Shown here: positions 31,972 to 42,541 of the stretch, in pieces | Position numbering within the stretch: the first letter of the stretch is position 1 | How the letters are laid out: each line of letters starts with the position of its first letter | DNA from: Alkalimarinus alittae | GTDB lineage: Bacteria > Pseudomonadota > Gammaproteobacteria > Pseudomonadales > Oleiphilaceae | DNA: 64,000 nt | Reading direction: 5' to 3' | Assembly (NCBI RefSeq): GCF_026016465.1 | Contig: NZ_CP100390.1 | Location: forward strand, 1,340,001 to 1,404,000 | Translations under genes and position numbers: made by a program | The notes under the pieces: generated by a model | The model's database searches: none | What the model was told of the DNA's origin: nothing | The model's input: the letters and a program-made list of their open reading frames with translations, nothing else

Positions 31972-33744
31972 CTATTGCCTCATACTTTGAGGTGTCACAC
32001 GTAACACTTCTTCTATGGTGGTTAAGCCTGCACCGACTTTATTTGCGCCGCTGAGTCTGAGGCTGTGCATACCCTCTTTTATGGCCTGCTTTCTTAATGC
32101 TTCAAGATCACAGTTATCGGATATAAGCGGCTTCATTGTATTGCTGATAGGCATGATCTCATAGACTCCTGCACGGCCTTTATAGCCGGTATCGCGGCAT
32201 TCAAGGCAGCCGACTGGTCTACACGTATTTGACGGTAATGGGGCTCGCCATGGCGTTGTAATGCTCTTCCATGCGTCTTCATCAATAGGGTGAGGCGCTT
32301 TGCATTTAGAACAAAGGGTTCTGACCAACCGCTGTGCCATTACCCCGAGTACGGTGGCTTTAATAATATACGAGGGAACCCCGAGTTCTATTAATCGAGT
32401 AATCGTGCTGGGGGCGTCATTGGTGTGTAAGGTTGATAGTACTAAGTGCCCAGTGAGCGCGGCTTGGGTTGCCATTTCTGCGGTTTCTAAATCACGAATC
32501 TCACCGATCATAATAATATCGGGGTCTTGTCGCATGAGTGCTTTGATGCCACTCGAAAATGAGAGGTCAATATTAGATTGAACTTGCATCTGATTAAACA
32601 GAGGCTCGACCATTTCAATAGGGTCTTCAATGGTACAGACATTGACTTCGGTGGTGGCCAGTTGGCGTAAGGTTGAATAGAGCGTTGTGGTTTTGCCTGA
32701 CCCTGTGGGGCCTGTCACCAAAATAATGCCGTTTGGTTGCTTTGCCATGCGTTCCCAACGACGGCTGTCTTCAGCTGAAAACCCTAAGTCAGGAAAGGAC
32801 CTTAATAATACATCAGGGTCAAAAATTCTCATGACCATTTTTTCGCCAAAGGCTGTTGGCAATGTTGAAAGACGAAGTTCTATTTCTTTGTCGTTTTCAC
32901 CTTTGGTTTTAATGCGGCCATCTTGTGGTTTTCTCTTTTCGGCAACGTTCAGGCGACCTAGAATTTTAAGGCGGCTAATGACCGCGATCCCCACTTGAGC
33001 GGGTAGTTCGTAAACATTGTGCAATACGCCATCTATACGAAATCTGACCTGCACAATTTCTCGGCGTGGTTCGATATGAATGTCGCTAGCGCGTTGTTCA
33101 AATGCATATTGCAGCAACCAGTCTACTATATTAACAATATGCTGGTCGTTGGCGTCTGGATTAGCATCGCTACCGAGCTGTAGCATTTGTTCAAAGTTTT
33201 GAATACTGCTTTGAGACTGACCAGAGGCTTTGTTAACAGAGTTGGCAAGCTGATAAAACTCAATGGTAAAACGTTTTAAGTCGGCAGGGTTTACAACCAC
33301 GTGCTTAATGCTTTTTCTTAATACGTGTTGTAAATTTTCAACCCAGTCATCGACAAACGGCTGAGCACTGGCAACCACCACTTGTGTTGGTGACGTTTCG
33401 ACAGCGAGTATGCCGTGACGTTGTGCAAATGCGAAAGACATGGCATTTGCACTTTTACTGGCGTCGACCTTGAGAGGGTCAATATGGAAAAGTGGCTGAT
33501 CAGCCCAGTCGGCTAACCATTGGCTCAGGTTGTCTAAGGTGAGGTTTTCATCACAGAGACGGTTTTTTAGATTAGCCCCTGCAATAATTTCTAACGGATG
33601 CAGTGATAACGCTTGTCTTGATTTTGATTGGTTAACGAGCTGGTCAGAATCTTCTTGATTAATAATGCCATCAGCTAACAATTGGTTAACAATATCGGAG
33701 AGCGCTAATGTCTGTTTAATTTTTTTCGAAACTGCATTATTCAT
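31972..33744 (-). CDS. GspE/PilB-type secretion ATPase
   Basis: The protein has 590 residues. The N-terminal T2SSE_N-like domain (about 50-160) contains HGILAVE-type strands. The ATPase domain has Walker A GPTGSGKTTTLYS (about 345), the Asp box TIEDPIEM, Walker B IIMIGEIRDLETAE and the His box LSTLHTNDAPSTI. A tetracysteine zinc site (CSKCKAPH and CLECRDTGY) lies near 510-540. Such ATPases drive type IV pili, MSHA or type II secretion. No other secretion or pilin gene lies beside it, so the machine it serves cannot be assigned. Confidence 0.92.
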   Translation of the reverse strand: MNNAVSKKIKQTLALSDIVNQLLADGIINQEDSDQLVNQSKSRQALSLHPLEIIAGANLKNRLCDENLTLDNLSQWLADWADQPLFHIDPLKVDASKSANAMSFAFAQRHGILAVETSPTQVVVASAQPFVDDWVENLQHVLRKSIKHVVVNPADLKRFTIEFYQLANSVNKASGQSQSSIQNFEQMLQLGSDANPDANDQHIVNIVDWLLQYAFEQRASDIHIEPRREIVQVRFRIDGVLHNVYELPAQVGIAVISRLKILGRLNVAEKRKPQDGRIKTKGENDKEIELRLSTLPTAFGEKMVMRIFDPDVLLRSFPDLGFSAEDSRRWERMAKQPNGIILVTGPTGSGKTTTLYSTLRQLATTEVNVCTIEDPIEMVEPLFNQMQVQSNIDLSFSSGIKALMRQDPDIIMIGEIRDLETAEMATQAALTGHLVLSTLHTNDAPSTITRLIELGVPSYIIKATVLGVMAQRLVRTLCSKCKAPHPIDEDAWKSITTPWRAPLPSNTCRPVGCLECRDTGYKGRAGVYEIMPISNTMKPLISDNCDLEALRKQAIKEGMHSLRLSGANKVGAGLTTIEEVLRVTPQSMRQ

Positions 33745-33867
33745 TTGGATATGAATGTCCGTTCAAGTTAACCTGAAAAATAGCCGCTGCAATCAGAGAG
33801 ATCGCGTGTATTACTCTAAGTATAACGGCTGTTTATCTTTATGCTGATTTCCTTCTCGTTTGTTGCT

Positions 33868-34233
33868 TTAAAGGGGCACACCGGTTCGTTTTTGCCAAAA
33901 CACATTCATCATAGAGGCGATAAATAGCAAGACGGTTGTTGCCGTAATGGCGCTTTCTAATAAGTCACCTTCGGTTAAATAGGCTGCAACGACTGAACGG
34001 GTAAAATAGAAGAGTACAACAAAGCAGAGCCAAATATGGGCACGAAGATGACCCTTTAGCAAGCCCGGCAAAAAGATAATCAAAGGGACTATTTTGACTG
34101 CGAGCATCAGCCCTCGAGAGGCTTCGGGTGGCAGCGTTGTAATCAGGGTAGAAACCACCAATAAAACCAGCAATAACAAGTAGGATAATAATGCGGTTAT
34201 TTGGGAGTACTTTACTTTTTGGTTCAATGTCAT
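33868..34233 (-). CDS. DUF2069 inner-membrane protein
   Basis: The protein has 121 residues and four predicted membrane spans: ALLSYLLLLVLLVVSTLI, AVKIVPLIIFLPGLL, IWLCFVVLFYFTRSVV and TATTVLLFIASMMNVFW. The pattern is that of DUF2069, whose function is unknown. It follows wrbA by 19 bases, the arrangement seen in Pseudomonas relatives with arsC and wrbA upstream. Confidence 0.88.
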   Translation of the reverse strand: MTLNQKVKYSQITALLSYLLLLVLLVVSTLITTLPPEASRGLMLAVKIVPLIIFLPGLLKGHLRAHIWLCFVVLFYFTRSVVAAYLTEGDLLESAITATTVLLFIASMMNVFWQKRTGVPL

Positions 34234-34252
34234 GGTGGTCTATCTCAGTGGT

Positions 34253-35250
<998 letters not shown>

Positions 35251-35347
35251 GATAAGTCCTATATGCAAAATCGAATGAGGCTATTCTATAAGATTTCGTT
35301 TAGCGTATCATTAGTGGTTCACAATCTTATGTCTATGTGGGGACGTA

Positions 35348-35797
35348 ATGTTACGAAAATTAAACGTTTTGTGGTTATTTATCGCGTTAGCGACTGTTTT
35401 GAGTACGGCGGGGTGTGGACAGACTGAGTTCACCCTCACCAATGGGGAAATAAAACCGATGAGCGACTTTCAAGGGCGTTGGCTGGTGGTTAACTACTGG
35501 GCTGTTTGGTGTAAACCCTGCGTTGAAGAGATACCTCAATTAAATAAGTTGAATGAACGCGAAGATACGGTTGTTTTGGGGGTGAATTTTGATGGTATTC
35601 AAGGTGATGCGTTGATACACCAGGCAGAAACACTGGGGATACAATACGCAATGATAGCCCATGACCCGGCTGAAAACCTAGATATAAAACGGCCAAGTGT
35701 CTTGCCTGCGACCGTCTTGATTGATCCAGACAGTAACATTAAACATGTGCTGTTTGGGCCGCAAACGGTTGATTCGATTGTAGATAAAATGCAATGA
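35348..35797 (+). CDS. TlpA-like thioredoxin lipoprotein
   Basis: The 149-residue protein has a lipoprotein signal ending in lipobox TAGC (about residue 23). The thioredoxin fold has WAVWCKPCVEEIPQL with the redox pair CKPC, VLGVNFDG and the cis-proline loop LPATVLIDPD. It probably reduces periplasmic disulphides, tethered to the membrane. It is divergent from the arsC-wrbA-DUF2069 operon. Confidence 0.92.
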   Translation: MLRKLNVLWLFIALATVLSTAGCGQTEFTLTNGEIKPMSDFQGRWLVVNYWAVWCKPCVEEIPQLNKLNEREDTVVLGVNFDGIQGDALIHQAETLGIQYAMIAHDPAENLDIKRPSVLPATVLIDPDSNIKHVLFGPQTVDSIVDKMQ

Positions 35798-35823
35798 ACA
35801 TTAAGTCAGGCGTTAAGCGCTCT

Positions 35824-38343
35824 CTAGCTTAGTCGTTTGATAATTTCATCTAGACAACGCTCTTGCTGTTCGACCCATAGGCCATAAGATAACGGGAAAA
35901 TACTTAAATTGGCTCGATTAAATAACTTGTAAGTCTCAAGCTCAAAATAATCTTGCCAGGGGCCCGGAAAACCAATGAGGTCAATGGCGAGTCGTTTATC
36001 GTTAGCATGACAAAGAATGTCTACTTTTCTCCCTGCAATGGGATAGCTCTTCCATGTTTGAACCCCTCTTTCGTTAAGGGTCTTACACACTTGAGTTTGG
36101 AACGAATCGAGGGTGTCATCGTGACCGATATGCTGGGAAGCAACGTTTGTGTAGTACTCAATAAATTGCTTTAACAAATGGTCATTCGGCAATAATTTGG
36201 GGTCGAATGAAAAAAATACATGCTGTGCTTGTCTAGCCCGAGTGATAGCGACATTAAACATGTCTTCTTTTCTTAAATACACTGCAGCCCTTTGTGAGTC
36301 GTTATCGATAGCAAATGAGAGCAACATGATGTCGCGTTCTTCACCCTGAAAACCATATGGGGTTGCGGCTCTTATGTTATGCCTGCTGATGGTGTCGTGG
36401 GTGAAGTTACGGTTTAGCTGTTTTGCGATGGCTTCTGCTTGATGTCTAAACGGTGAGATAATGCCAATAGAGGGTGGGTGGGACTTATTTTTGAACCGAT
36501 TAATCGTATCTTCTAATAATGCAGAGATTCGTTCAATCTCAACCGTGTTGGTGCCTTTTTTACACCGTGTGCCCGAGGTGCGGTGGAGGTATACATTGCC
36601 TAAAGCATCTTGGTTTGGTCTATGCTGCATGATTTTCAGTCGGCTGTCATAAAAATGATGGTTGCTGAAGGCGATGATGTCTTGCTTGCTTCTAAAATGT
36701 TCATCTAGCATGGTGACGCTTTTTTGAGTCGTTATCGCATCTGAAGCAAGGTGGAGGATACTGTTATCTCGATAACTGAGCTTATTTAAGGCTTCTTCAT
36801 CGATGTGGTTTTTTTGTAATAATTCACGCTCTTTTTCTTTAGATAAAAACGATACATGTTTAAGTTGTTTAGCGTCTCCGACGATAAGAGCGCGTTTAGC
36901 GCGATATAACGCGGGCAGGGCAGCGGCAATATTGCATTGAGTGGCTTCATCAATCAGTACAACATCAAACAGTTCTTTTTTTAACGGCAGCGTTCGATGC
37001 AAGGTATCTGCTGTGACTAACCACACCGGAAACGCTTGGAGTAAGTGTTGAGGGTCGATCGAGTTAAAAATATCTGCTTGTTTGCCAGATGATCGTGCTC
37101 GAATGGCTTGATTAAACTTAACCAGTTCGGAGCGATGATGATTCAGTAAGTGCTCAATGCGTGCTTGGGTTGTTAGCTTAATATGGTGGGCGGCTTGTTG
37201 CTCTCGTTCAGACAAGGATTGTTGAAGCTCGTCAATAATAGACCACTGTGTTTTAAGTTTAGGGAGTCTGTATTTTATATAACGATAGATCAATCGCGAA
37301 AGCAAAGACGCCCTTGGCTGTTGGGCTTGTTTGATAAAACGTCCAAATAGCATTGAGCGTTTGTTGCACTTAATGAATTGCTTCTCAAGACTCTTGGTTC
37401 GTTGCTGTGTTTGGCGCAGTTGCGATAACGAATGTTTGAGCGCATCATCGTCAATGGCTTTGATGCCGAAATTAAGCCAACTAGCGACTTGGCTCTTCAG
37501 TTCTTTGAGTACGGCTTTGTCACCAGTCCGTATATGGCAGCCGGTGAGAAAAAAATGCTCGTCTAGTTTTTGCTCAATGACATCAATGGCTTGTTCGGTT
37601 TCACAAACAATCAGAACGGATTCATTTTGGGTGACTCTATCAGCAACGGTTGCTGCAATGGTGTAGCTCTTGCCTGTGCCAGGTGGTCCTGAAATTAGCC
37701 CAAGTGTTTCTGATGAAGCGATCTTGATAGCTGTTTTTTGGGCTTTACTTAATAGTCCAGGCACGGCCTCAAAGTTGGGTGGTGCCGAAACGTTTGGCGC
37801 GACTTCTTGGTTAGATAACAACTTAAAGATAGGAGCTGACACAGAACCTGACTGTGCGATGCTTTTGAGCTCATGTATGATTCCGCTCGAACTCTTCGGG
37901 CGATCAACTAACATTACAGCGGCCGATGAAGTGACTTTGAGTCCTTTTGGCGAGACCTTATCTAACTGAGTGGTAAGTTCAGGGTATCGGAGTAGGTAAA
38001 GGGCATCTTTTATGTCGGTGTATTGCTGAATCCAGCTAACTAGGTTTGATATGTGAGTATCTGTTAGCGCTCCATCTATTTTGGGGACGTTTGAAAGCGC
38101 CTCCTCTCGATTTTCGTCGCCTACTAGCTCTAATAATAAGCGAGTATTAAGCTGGGGAGTATCATTGGTTAGGTAAACAAAGGTCGTGTTGTTTTCGATT
38201 TCGATTCTAGTGGGATAAATAAGTAGTGGACTGCAGATAGTGCGCTGTTTATTCGAGCCAAACGACCCTGCAATGCGTCCTTTGACAAAAAAAAGTCCAT
38301 ATACAAGCGCTTTTTCTCGAAGGTAAAGCGCTTGTCGTTTCAA
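35824..38343 (-). CDS. Superfamily 1 helicase with C-terminal nuclease-like domain
   Basis: The protein has at least 839 residues. The helicase has Walker A ISGPPGTGKSYTIAAT (about 216), motif II VVLIDEATQCNIAAALP (about 465), motif III VGDAKQLKHVSFL and motif VI NVAITRARQAQHVFF, the UPF1/DNA2 group. The last 130 residues, with VQTWKSYPIAGRKVDILCH and LAIDLIGFPG, look like a restriction-endonuclease-fold module. TTG 38343 is the first standard start, but the same frame stays open to 38622 with convincing protein sequence and no ATG, GTG or TTG. The true start is therefore unclear. It follows the YjfC gene and may be co-transcribed. Confidence 0.85.
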   Translation of the reverse strand: MKRQALYLREKALVYGLFFVKGRIAGSFGSNKQRTICSPLLIYPTRIEIENNTTFVYLTNDTPQLNTRLLLELVGDENREEALSNVPKIDGALTDTHISNLVSWIQQYTDIKDALYLLRYPELTTQLDKVSPKGLKVTSSAAVMLVDRPKSSSGIIHELKSIAQSGSVSAPIFKLLSNQEVAPNVSAPPNFEAVPGLLSKAQKTAIKIASSETLGLISGPPGTGKSYTIAATVADRVTQNESVLIVCETEQAIDVIEQKLDEHFFLTGCHIRTGDKAVLKELKSQVASWLNFGIKAIDDDALKHSLSQLRQTQQRTKSLEKQFIKCNKRSMLFGRFIKQAQQPRASLLSRLIYRYIKYRLPKLKTQWSIIDELQQSLSEREQQAAHHIKLTTQARIEHLLNHHRSELVKFNQAIRARSSGKQADIFNSIDPQHLLQAFPVWLVTADTLHRTLPLKKELFDVVLIDEATQCNIAAALPALYRAKRALIVGDAKQLKHVSFLSKEKERELLQKNHIDEEALNKLSYRDNSILHLASDAITTQKSVTMLDEHFRSKQDIIAFSNHHFYDSRLKIMQHRPNQDALGNVYLHRTSGTRCKKGTNTVEIERISALLEDTINRFKNKSHPPSIGIISPFRHQAEAIAKQLNRNFTHDTISRHNIRAATPYGFQGEERDIMLLSFAIDNDSQRAAVYLRKEDMFNVAITRARQAQHVFFSFDPKLLPNDHLLKQFIEYYTNVASQHIGHDDTLDSFQTQVCKTLNERGVQTWKSYPIAGRKVDILCHANDKRLAIDLIGFPGPWQDYFELETYKLFNRANLSIFPLSYGLWVEQQERCLDEIIKRLS

Positions 38344-38575
38344 TAAGTGTTCGCCCGCTTTGTAAGCTACGGGCGCACGGTGAAACGTTTGACGTGCTAT
38401 GAGCTCTTCTTCAGATAACCAGTGACAGTCAGAGCCTAGTTTATCTGTATTCCATACGGACAGATCACGATTATCTGACCGATAGCAATCACGATAAAAA
38501 TTGACCTTATTGTTAATGGCGTATTGGCCGTTTTCAATAGTATCGTTAATGGAGCAAACCCAGCATTGTTGGCAG

Positions 38576-39742
38576 TTAGTTAAGAATAATATGTGGGAGG
38601 TAGCGTGATAAATCTTGGGTGACTACCGATGCATCCTCGCGCACCGATATGCCTGCCGGCTGATCGTTGACGAGCCACGAACCAATCAGTGTGTAGTTGT
38701 CTCCAAACTTGGGAAGTGGGTGGTAGGCTTGATATATAAATCCTTCTTCGCCATATGGCCCCATAGTATCTAAGATAGGTTGGCCGTTTTTTATAATCGA
38801 TACATTTGACCCTTCCCTAGAGAAGATGGGTTTTTTTACGATATCAAAGGCTACCGAGTTATCCAGCTCGTCTTCAAAAAATGCGGGCAGCAGGTTAGGG
38901 TGATTGGGGAACATCTTCCAAAGCATGGGCAGTAATGCCTTGTTGGATAGCACCGACTTCCAAATTGGTTCTATCCATTGCGTCGAGTTTTTGTTGATTA
39001 AGCCTGCATACTCTTCTCGCTGCATAAACTCCCAAGGGTAGAGTTTAAACATGAGCTCAATCGCTTGGTTATCTAGGTCTGTGAATAGATCCCCTTCGCC
39101 ATGCCCGATATCTTCGATATAGATGAACTTAGTAGGGATACCGGCTTCATTGGCGCAATCTTCTAAATACTGAACCGTACCTCTATCTTCTTCGGTGTCT
39201 TTGCAGCAGCCGAAATAAAGGTAGGGGTGATTGGTTTTGGCGTAAATTTGACTGAACTGGTTAATCAGTTTTTCTTGCAATGAATTAAACTGATCAGCCC
39301 CTCTGTTTATTTTACCCGTTTGCACGCTTTCTTCTAACCAGAGCCATTGCCAAAAGCCTGATTCGTAAATGCTGGTAGGGGTATCAGCATTGTTTTCGTA
39401 GAGCTTTGCGTCGGTTTTGCCGTCATAAGCAAAGTCGAGTCGTGAATAGAGGCTAGGGTCGCCATTAACCCATGATGTATTAATGGCGTCCCAAAAGGCT
39501 TCTGGTATCTTAAATTTCGCGAGTAGTTCGGCATCGTTAACGACTTTATCGACGACAGCCAGACACATCTGGTGGATTTCTGCCGTAGGATCTTCGATCC
39601 CTTTTTCAATTTGCTCTAGTGAAAACTGATAGTAGGCGGTTTCGTCCCAGTACGCTTTTCCATACATGGTATGAAACTTGAAGCCGAAATCCTTGGCTTT
39701 TTCGCGCCAGTCTGGGCGCTCTTTTATTGGCATCCTTATCAT
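38576..39742 (-). CDS. Glutathionylspermidine synthase-like ATP-grasp protein (YjfC/YgiC)
   Basis: The protein has 388 residues, the synthetase-only form without the amidase domain. Blocks include KAYWDETAYYQFSLEQIE, SRLDFAYDG, LYENNADTPTSIYES, KPIFSREGSNVSIIKNG and YQAYHPLPKFGDNYTLIGSW, the ATP-grasp core of the GSP_synth family. E. coli YgiC/YjfC do not make glutathionylspermidine as far as known. It is the last gene of the YjfI-to-YjfC cluster, with its start next to the ygiB stop. Confidence 0.9.
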   Translation of the reverse strand: MIRMPIKERPDWREKAKDFGFKFHTMYGKAYWDETAYYQFSLEQIEKGIEDPTAEIHQMCLAVVDKVVNDAELLAKFKIPEAFWDAINTSWVNGDPSLYSRLDFAYDGKTDAKLYENNADTPTSIYESGFWQWLWLEESVQTGKINRGADQFNSLQEKLINQFSQIYAKTNHPYLYFGCCKDTEEDRGTVQYLEDCANEAGIPTKFIYIEDIGHGEGDLFTDLDNQAIELMFKLYPWEFMQREEYAGLINKNSTQWIEPIWKSVLSNKALLPMLWKMFPNHPNLLPAFFEDELDNSVAFDIVKKPIFSREGSNVSIIKNGQPILDTMGPYGEEGFIYQAYHPLPKFGDNYTLIGSWLVNDQPAGISVREDASVVTQDLSRYLPHIILN

Positions 39743-39747
39743 AATGT

Positions 39748-40359
39748 TTAGCCGCCCCAGCCACCTCGAGACTTTGAACCGCCCCATGAAGACTTAGCTG
39801 CCACCGTTGAGCCAAAGCCACCTCTTGACATAGTGCGTGTAACTTTTGGCTTAGGTTTGAAGGCATCACTACCCACTTCGACCTTTCTGGATCGGTTTGA
39901 CCCATAACGGTAACCGTCTGATGATACCCAATGACCATAAAGCGGCGATCGGTAAGCATTGGAGGTGAAAACGGGGTTGTTATCATATCTGTTATGGTCA
40001 AGCGCTCTGGCAAACATAAAACCTGCCATTGCAGGCATAAAAATGCTGCTTGATTGAGAGGTTTGGTTGTTTACGCAGGTGTGAGAGCCAAAATCAGACT
40101 CACAATCCCTCATGCTTCGATATTTAGGGGCTGTTTTTTCTGCTTTAGCCAGTGCGTCTTCGTAAGCGGCTCGGCACTCTTGCTCTAGTTCTGGATTTTC
40201 AGCCGTGCATTGATCAACGTTAGTATAGACCACTGCTTTACGGCTATCGGAGCATCCAGCAAGCGTCATGCTGGCAAACGCGACCCCAAGGGGAGCCAAA
40301 TGGAGCTGACGAGATACCTTTCTCATTCTGTCCAGATTGATGCTTTTAGTCCTTTTCAT
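39748..40359 (-). CDS. ygiB: DUF1190 lipoprotein, YgiB family
   Basis: The protein has 203 residues. A basic leader and LAPLGVAFASMTLAGCSD give a lipobox-like AGC at about residue 35. The mature part has the YgiB cysteine pattern (QCTAENPELEQECRAAYEDA, DCESDFGSHTC) and a Ser/Gly-rich C-terminal tail. AGGGAGAGAT precedes ATG 40359. It lies between the YjfL- and YjfC-like genes as in E. coli yjfIJKLM-yjfC. Confidence 0.88.
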   Translation of the reverse strand: MKRTKSINLDRMRKVSRQLHLAPLGVAFASMTLAGCSDSRKAVVYTNVDQCTAENPELEQECRAAYEDALAKAEKTAPKYRSMRDCESDFGSHTCVNNQTSQSSSIFMPAMAGFMFARALDHNRYDNNPVFTSNAYRSPLYGHWVSSDGYRYGSNRSRKVEVGSDAFKPKPKVTRTMSRGGFGSTVAAKSSWGGSKSRGGWGG

Positions 40360-40370
40360 GATATCTCTCC

Positions 40371-40787
40371 CTAGTAAGTCATGCACGCTGCATTAAGGAT
40401 ACCTACCGCAACGGAGAAGCCGCCAAGAACGATGCCTGCAGACACTTCGTCATCATTGATGCGCTGGACTATTTTAGGAACAAAAACGAACCGAACAATA
40501 GCAAATGCTATTACTTGAGCAATCAGTGCAACCGCAGCCCAAATCCAAAAATCTAGTAGGGACACTGAGTTTGATGCGGCGCCACCTAAAGCAATCGAAA
40601 AACCAATCACTGCGCCAATAAGCCCGATTGCGGCTGCGCTACTTTTATCTTCTTTAACGAGCTTCCATTCATCATGCGGTGTGATAAGTGTGTACAGAAA
40701 CTTAAAAATAAGGAGTAAAAAGAGCGAAGAGGCAAAGTAGAGTGCGAAGTTTCCAAGCCCTAATAATGATTGTGTAATTGCGTCCAT
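40371..40787 (-). CDS. yjfL: DUF350 membrane protein, YjfL family
   Basis: The 138-residue protein has four membrane spans in two repeats: NFALYFASSLFLLLIFKFLY, AIGLIGAVIGFSIALGGA, FWIWAAVALIAQVIAFAIV and AGIVLGGFSVAVGILNAACM. The repeated GxxxGFSxAxG-like turns are typical of DUF350. Function unknown. Confidence 0.9.
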   Translation of the reverse strand: MDAITQSLLGLGNFALYFASSLFLLLIFKFLYTLITPHDEWKLVKEDKSSAAAIGLIGAVIGFSIALGGAASNSVSLLDFWIWAAVALIAQVIAFAIVRFVFVPKIVQRINDDEVSAGIVLGGFSVAVGILNAACMTY

Positions 40788-40846
40788 GTAATGGTTCCTT
40801 TAATTGTGCTGATTGAAATTAATAAATAAGGTTGTTGTTAGCATCG

Positions 40847-41491
40847 TTAGCCGATAATAGTTATATCTGCAGGCCTAAGATCAAAACCCGTAGAAATAAC
40901 TAAGCATCGGTCGAATTGATTGTCGATTATTTTTTCCTCACCTGACACCATGAGATACTCACATAAGTCGTCATTGATACCGCGTTCATACAGCATCATA
41001 AACTGGTCTGTTTCACTCTCAGTATGTTCTTCGGTATATGTTGTTTCTGTTACTGCAACCGGAGGAGACTGGCTTCCTATGTCTTCCCATACTCTTTCAA
41101 AGGTATGATCTTCTAATAAGTAGGTCGGTTGACTAATTTTTTTACTTAACAGGTTGTTCCAGTCTTGTTCTGAGCTGACTGATTTTGTTTCATAAAAATA
41201 CCATAATTTAACATCTTCAATATGGTTTTCAGTCATGCCACCGTTAAGTATTACCTGAACAAAACTATCGTCGTCGGTATAAAAACGCAGAATGGTACTA
41301 TTATTGTCAGGTTTTACAACTCCAACAGCTTGAATAAGTTGTGTTTTAGCTGCGCCCTCAATAATTAAATGAGGTTCAATAAGTCTTAGTTTAAGTGGGT
41401 CTAACTCAAATGCGCCGCCGATTCTTAACCCCATTATTTCGGGTATGCTGGGGGTCGTGACGGTTTCTTTTTTAAAGAATTTTTTAAACAT
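40847..41491 (-). CDS. yjfK: DUF2491 protein, YjfK family
   Basis: The protein has 214 residues: IPEIMGLRIGGAFELDPLKL, a beta-rich core and the acidic end. It matches YjfK/DUF2491, soluble and uncharacterised. ATG 41491 overlaps the preceding channel gene by eight bases, showing tight coupling; the longer frame to 41554 would overlap it more. Confidence 0.88.
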   Translation of the reverse strand: MFKKFFKKETVTTPSIPEIMGLRIGGAFELDPLKLRLIEPHLIIEGAAKTQLIQAVGVVKPDNNSTILRFYTDDDSFVQVILNGGMTENHIEDVKLWYFYETKSVSSEQDWNNLLSKKISQPTYLLEDHTFERVWEDIGSQSPPVAVTETTYTEEHTESETDQFMMLYERGINDDLCEYLMVSGEEKIIDNQFDRCLVISTGFDLRPADITIIG

Positions 41492-42530
41492 AAAGTGCGT
41501 TCCAATCAAGGCCGTCGATTCGTTCGTCTGCAATGTAGTAGATGGTGGCGCCACCGTGGAGGGTTTTATTAAAGCTTGGGTTTAACTCTGGCTTTGAACC
41601 TGTTTCCGCGATCGCGATAATGGTTGCATCATGTTTTTCTTTAAAGGCAATGAAAATATCACGTATGGACACACTTTGACTGCTTTTAGGGTAGGTTATG
41701 GCGTATTGAGTCATACCGTCTTCTACATTAAGAAGATCGTGATGCAGTTCGCTAGAACCGGGGTACATAGCAGCCTTTACTATTAACTCTACGTCAACAG
41801 ATGGCGCGCACTCAATATTGGGGCAGTGTACTTTGAGCAGTTGACTCAAATGGTCATCTTGGAAGTAGGCGATCATGTGTGCATTAGGGTTTCTGCTGTT
41901 GCAGAACAATGCGGTTGTCATGGTGATATCGTCTTCAGGGGTATCAATAATAATTGATGAGGCGCTATCGATGCCTGCGCGCTGCATGTGCTCGTTATCG
42001 CTATAGCTTTCAACTTTAACAAAACCGATATCATTCGGCAGCGGGTTTTCTATGTCGGCCTTTGTGCACAAGGCTATTTTTCGTTCCTCTTCTGCGCCAG
42101 ATTGCTCTCGCAGCAAAAGTTTTATTAAATGAATGGTTCTTTTTTCATTCCAACCTATAACTAGAATGTGATTTGAGTAATCTAGATTCTTCAAGCCTTT
42201 TACTCCTTTTCTCCACTGAAATGATGCATAAGCCGCGACTCGCCCAATAAATAATGCGAAGAGGCTGAGCCCGAAAGGAACAACAAAAATACTGACGGTT
42301 AACTTTCCTAGCGTGGTAGAAGGAGAAAGGTCACCATAACCTACAGTGGAGGCGGTAATAATTAACCAGTATGGGAAGTCAGGGAAGGATGTAAGTGCAT
42401 CCTCGCCCGCAAGATGTAGCAGTAAATATGATATACACACATAAAAGAAAACTGAAAGGGCAAGACCTTGCCATTTCAGTTCCAAAAAGTGTGTAAAAAT
42501 AACCGCTCTAAGTTTAGTAAGAATAAACAT
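41484..42530 (-). CDS. Two-pore-span potassium channel with TrkA-N domain
   Basis: The protein has 348 residues. A membrane helix (ALSVFFYVCISYLLLHLAG), the pore loop with selectivity filter STVGYGDLSPST, and a second helix (LTVSIFVVPFGLSLFALFIG) are followed by a cytoplasmic RCK/TrkA-N Rossmann domain starting NHILVIGWNEKRTIHLI. TVGYGD is the potassium filter. It sits inside the YjfI-YjfC cluster, where such channels are found in several gammaproteobacteria. Confidence 0.93.
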   Translation of the reverse strand: MFILTKLRAVIFTHFLELKWQGLALSVFFYVCISYLLLHLAGEDALTSFPDFPYWLIITASTVGYGDLSPSTTLGKLTVSIFVVPFGLSLFALFIGRVAAYASFQWRKGVKGLKNLDYSNHILVIGWNEKRTIHLIKLLLREQSGAEEERKIALCTKADIENPLPNDIGFVKVESYSDNEHMQRAGIDSASSIIIDTPEDDITMTTALFCNSRNPNAHMIAYFQDDHLSQLLKVHCPNIECAPSVDVELIVKAAMYPGSSELHHDLLNVEDGMTQYAITYPKSSQSVSIRDIFIAFKEKHDATIIAIAETGSKPELNPSFNKTLHGGATIYYIADERIDGLDWNALYV

Positions 42531-42541
42531 GGATTCGGTTA

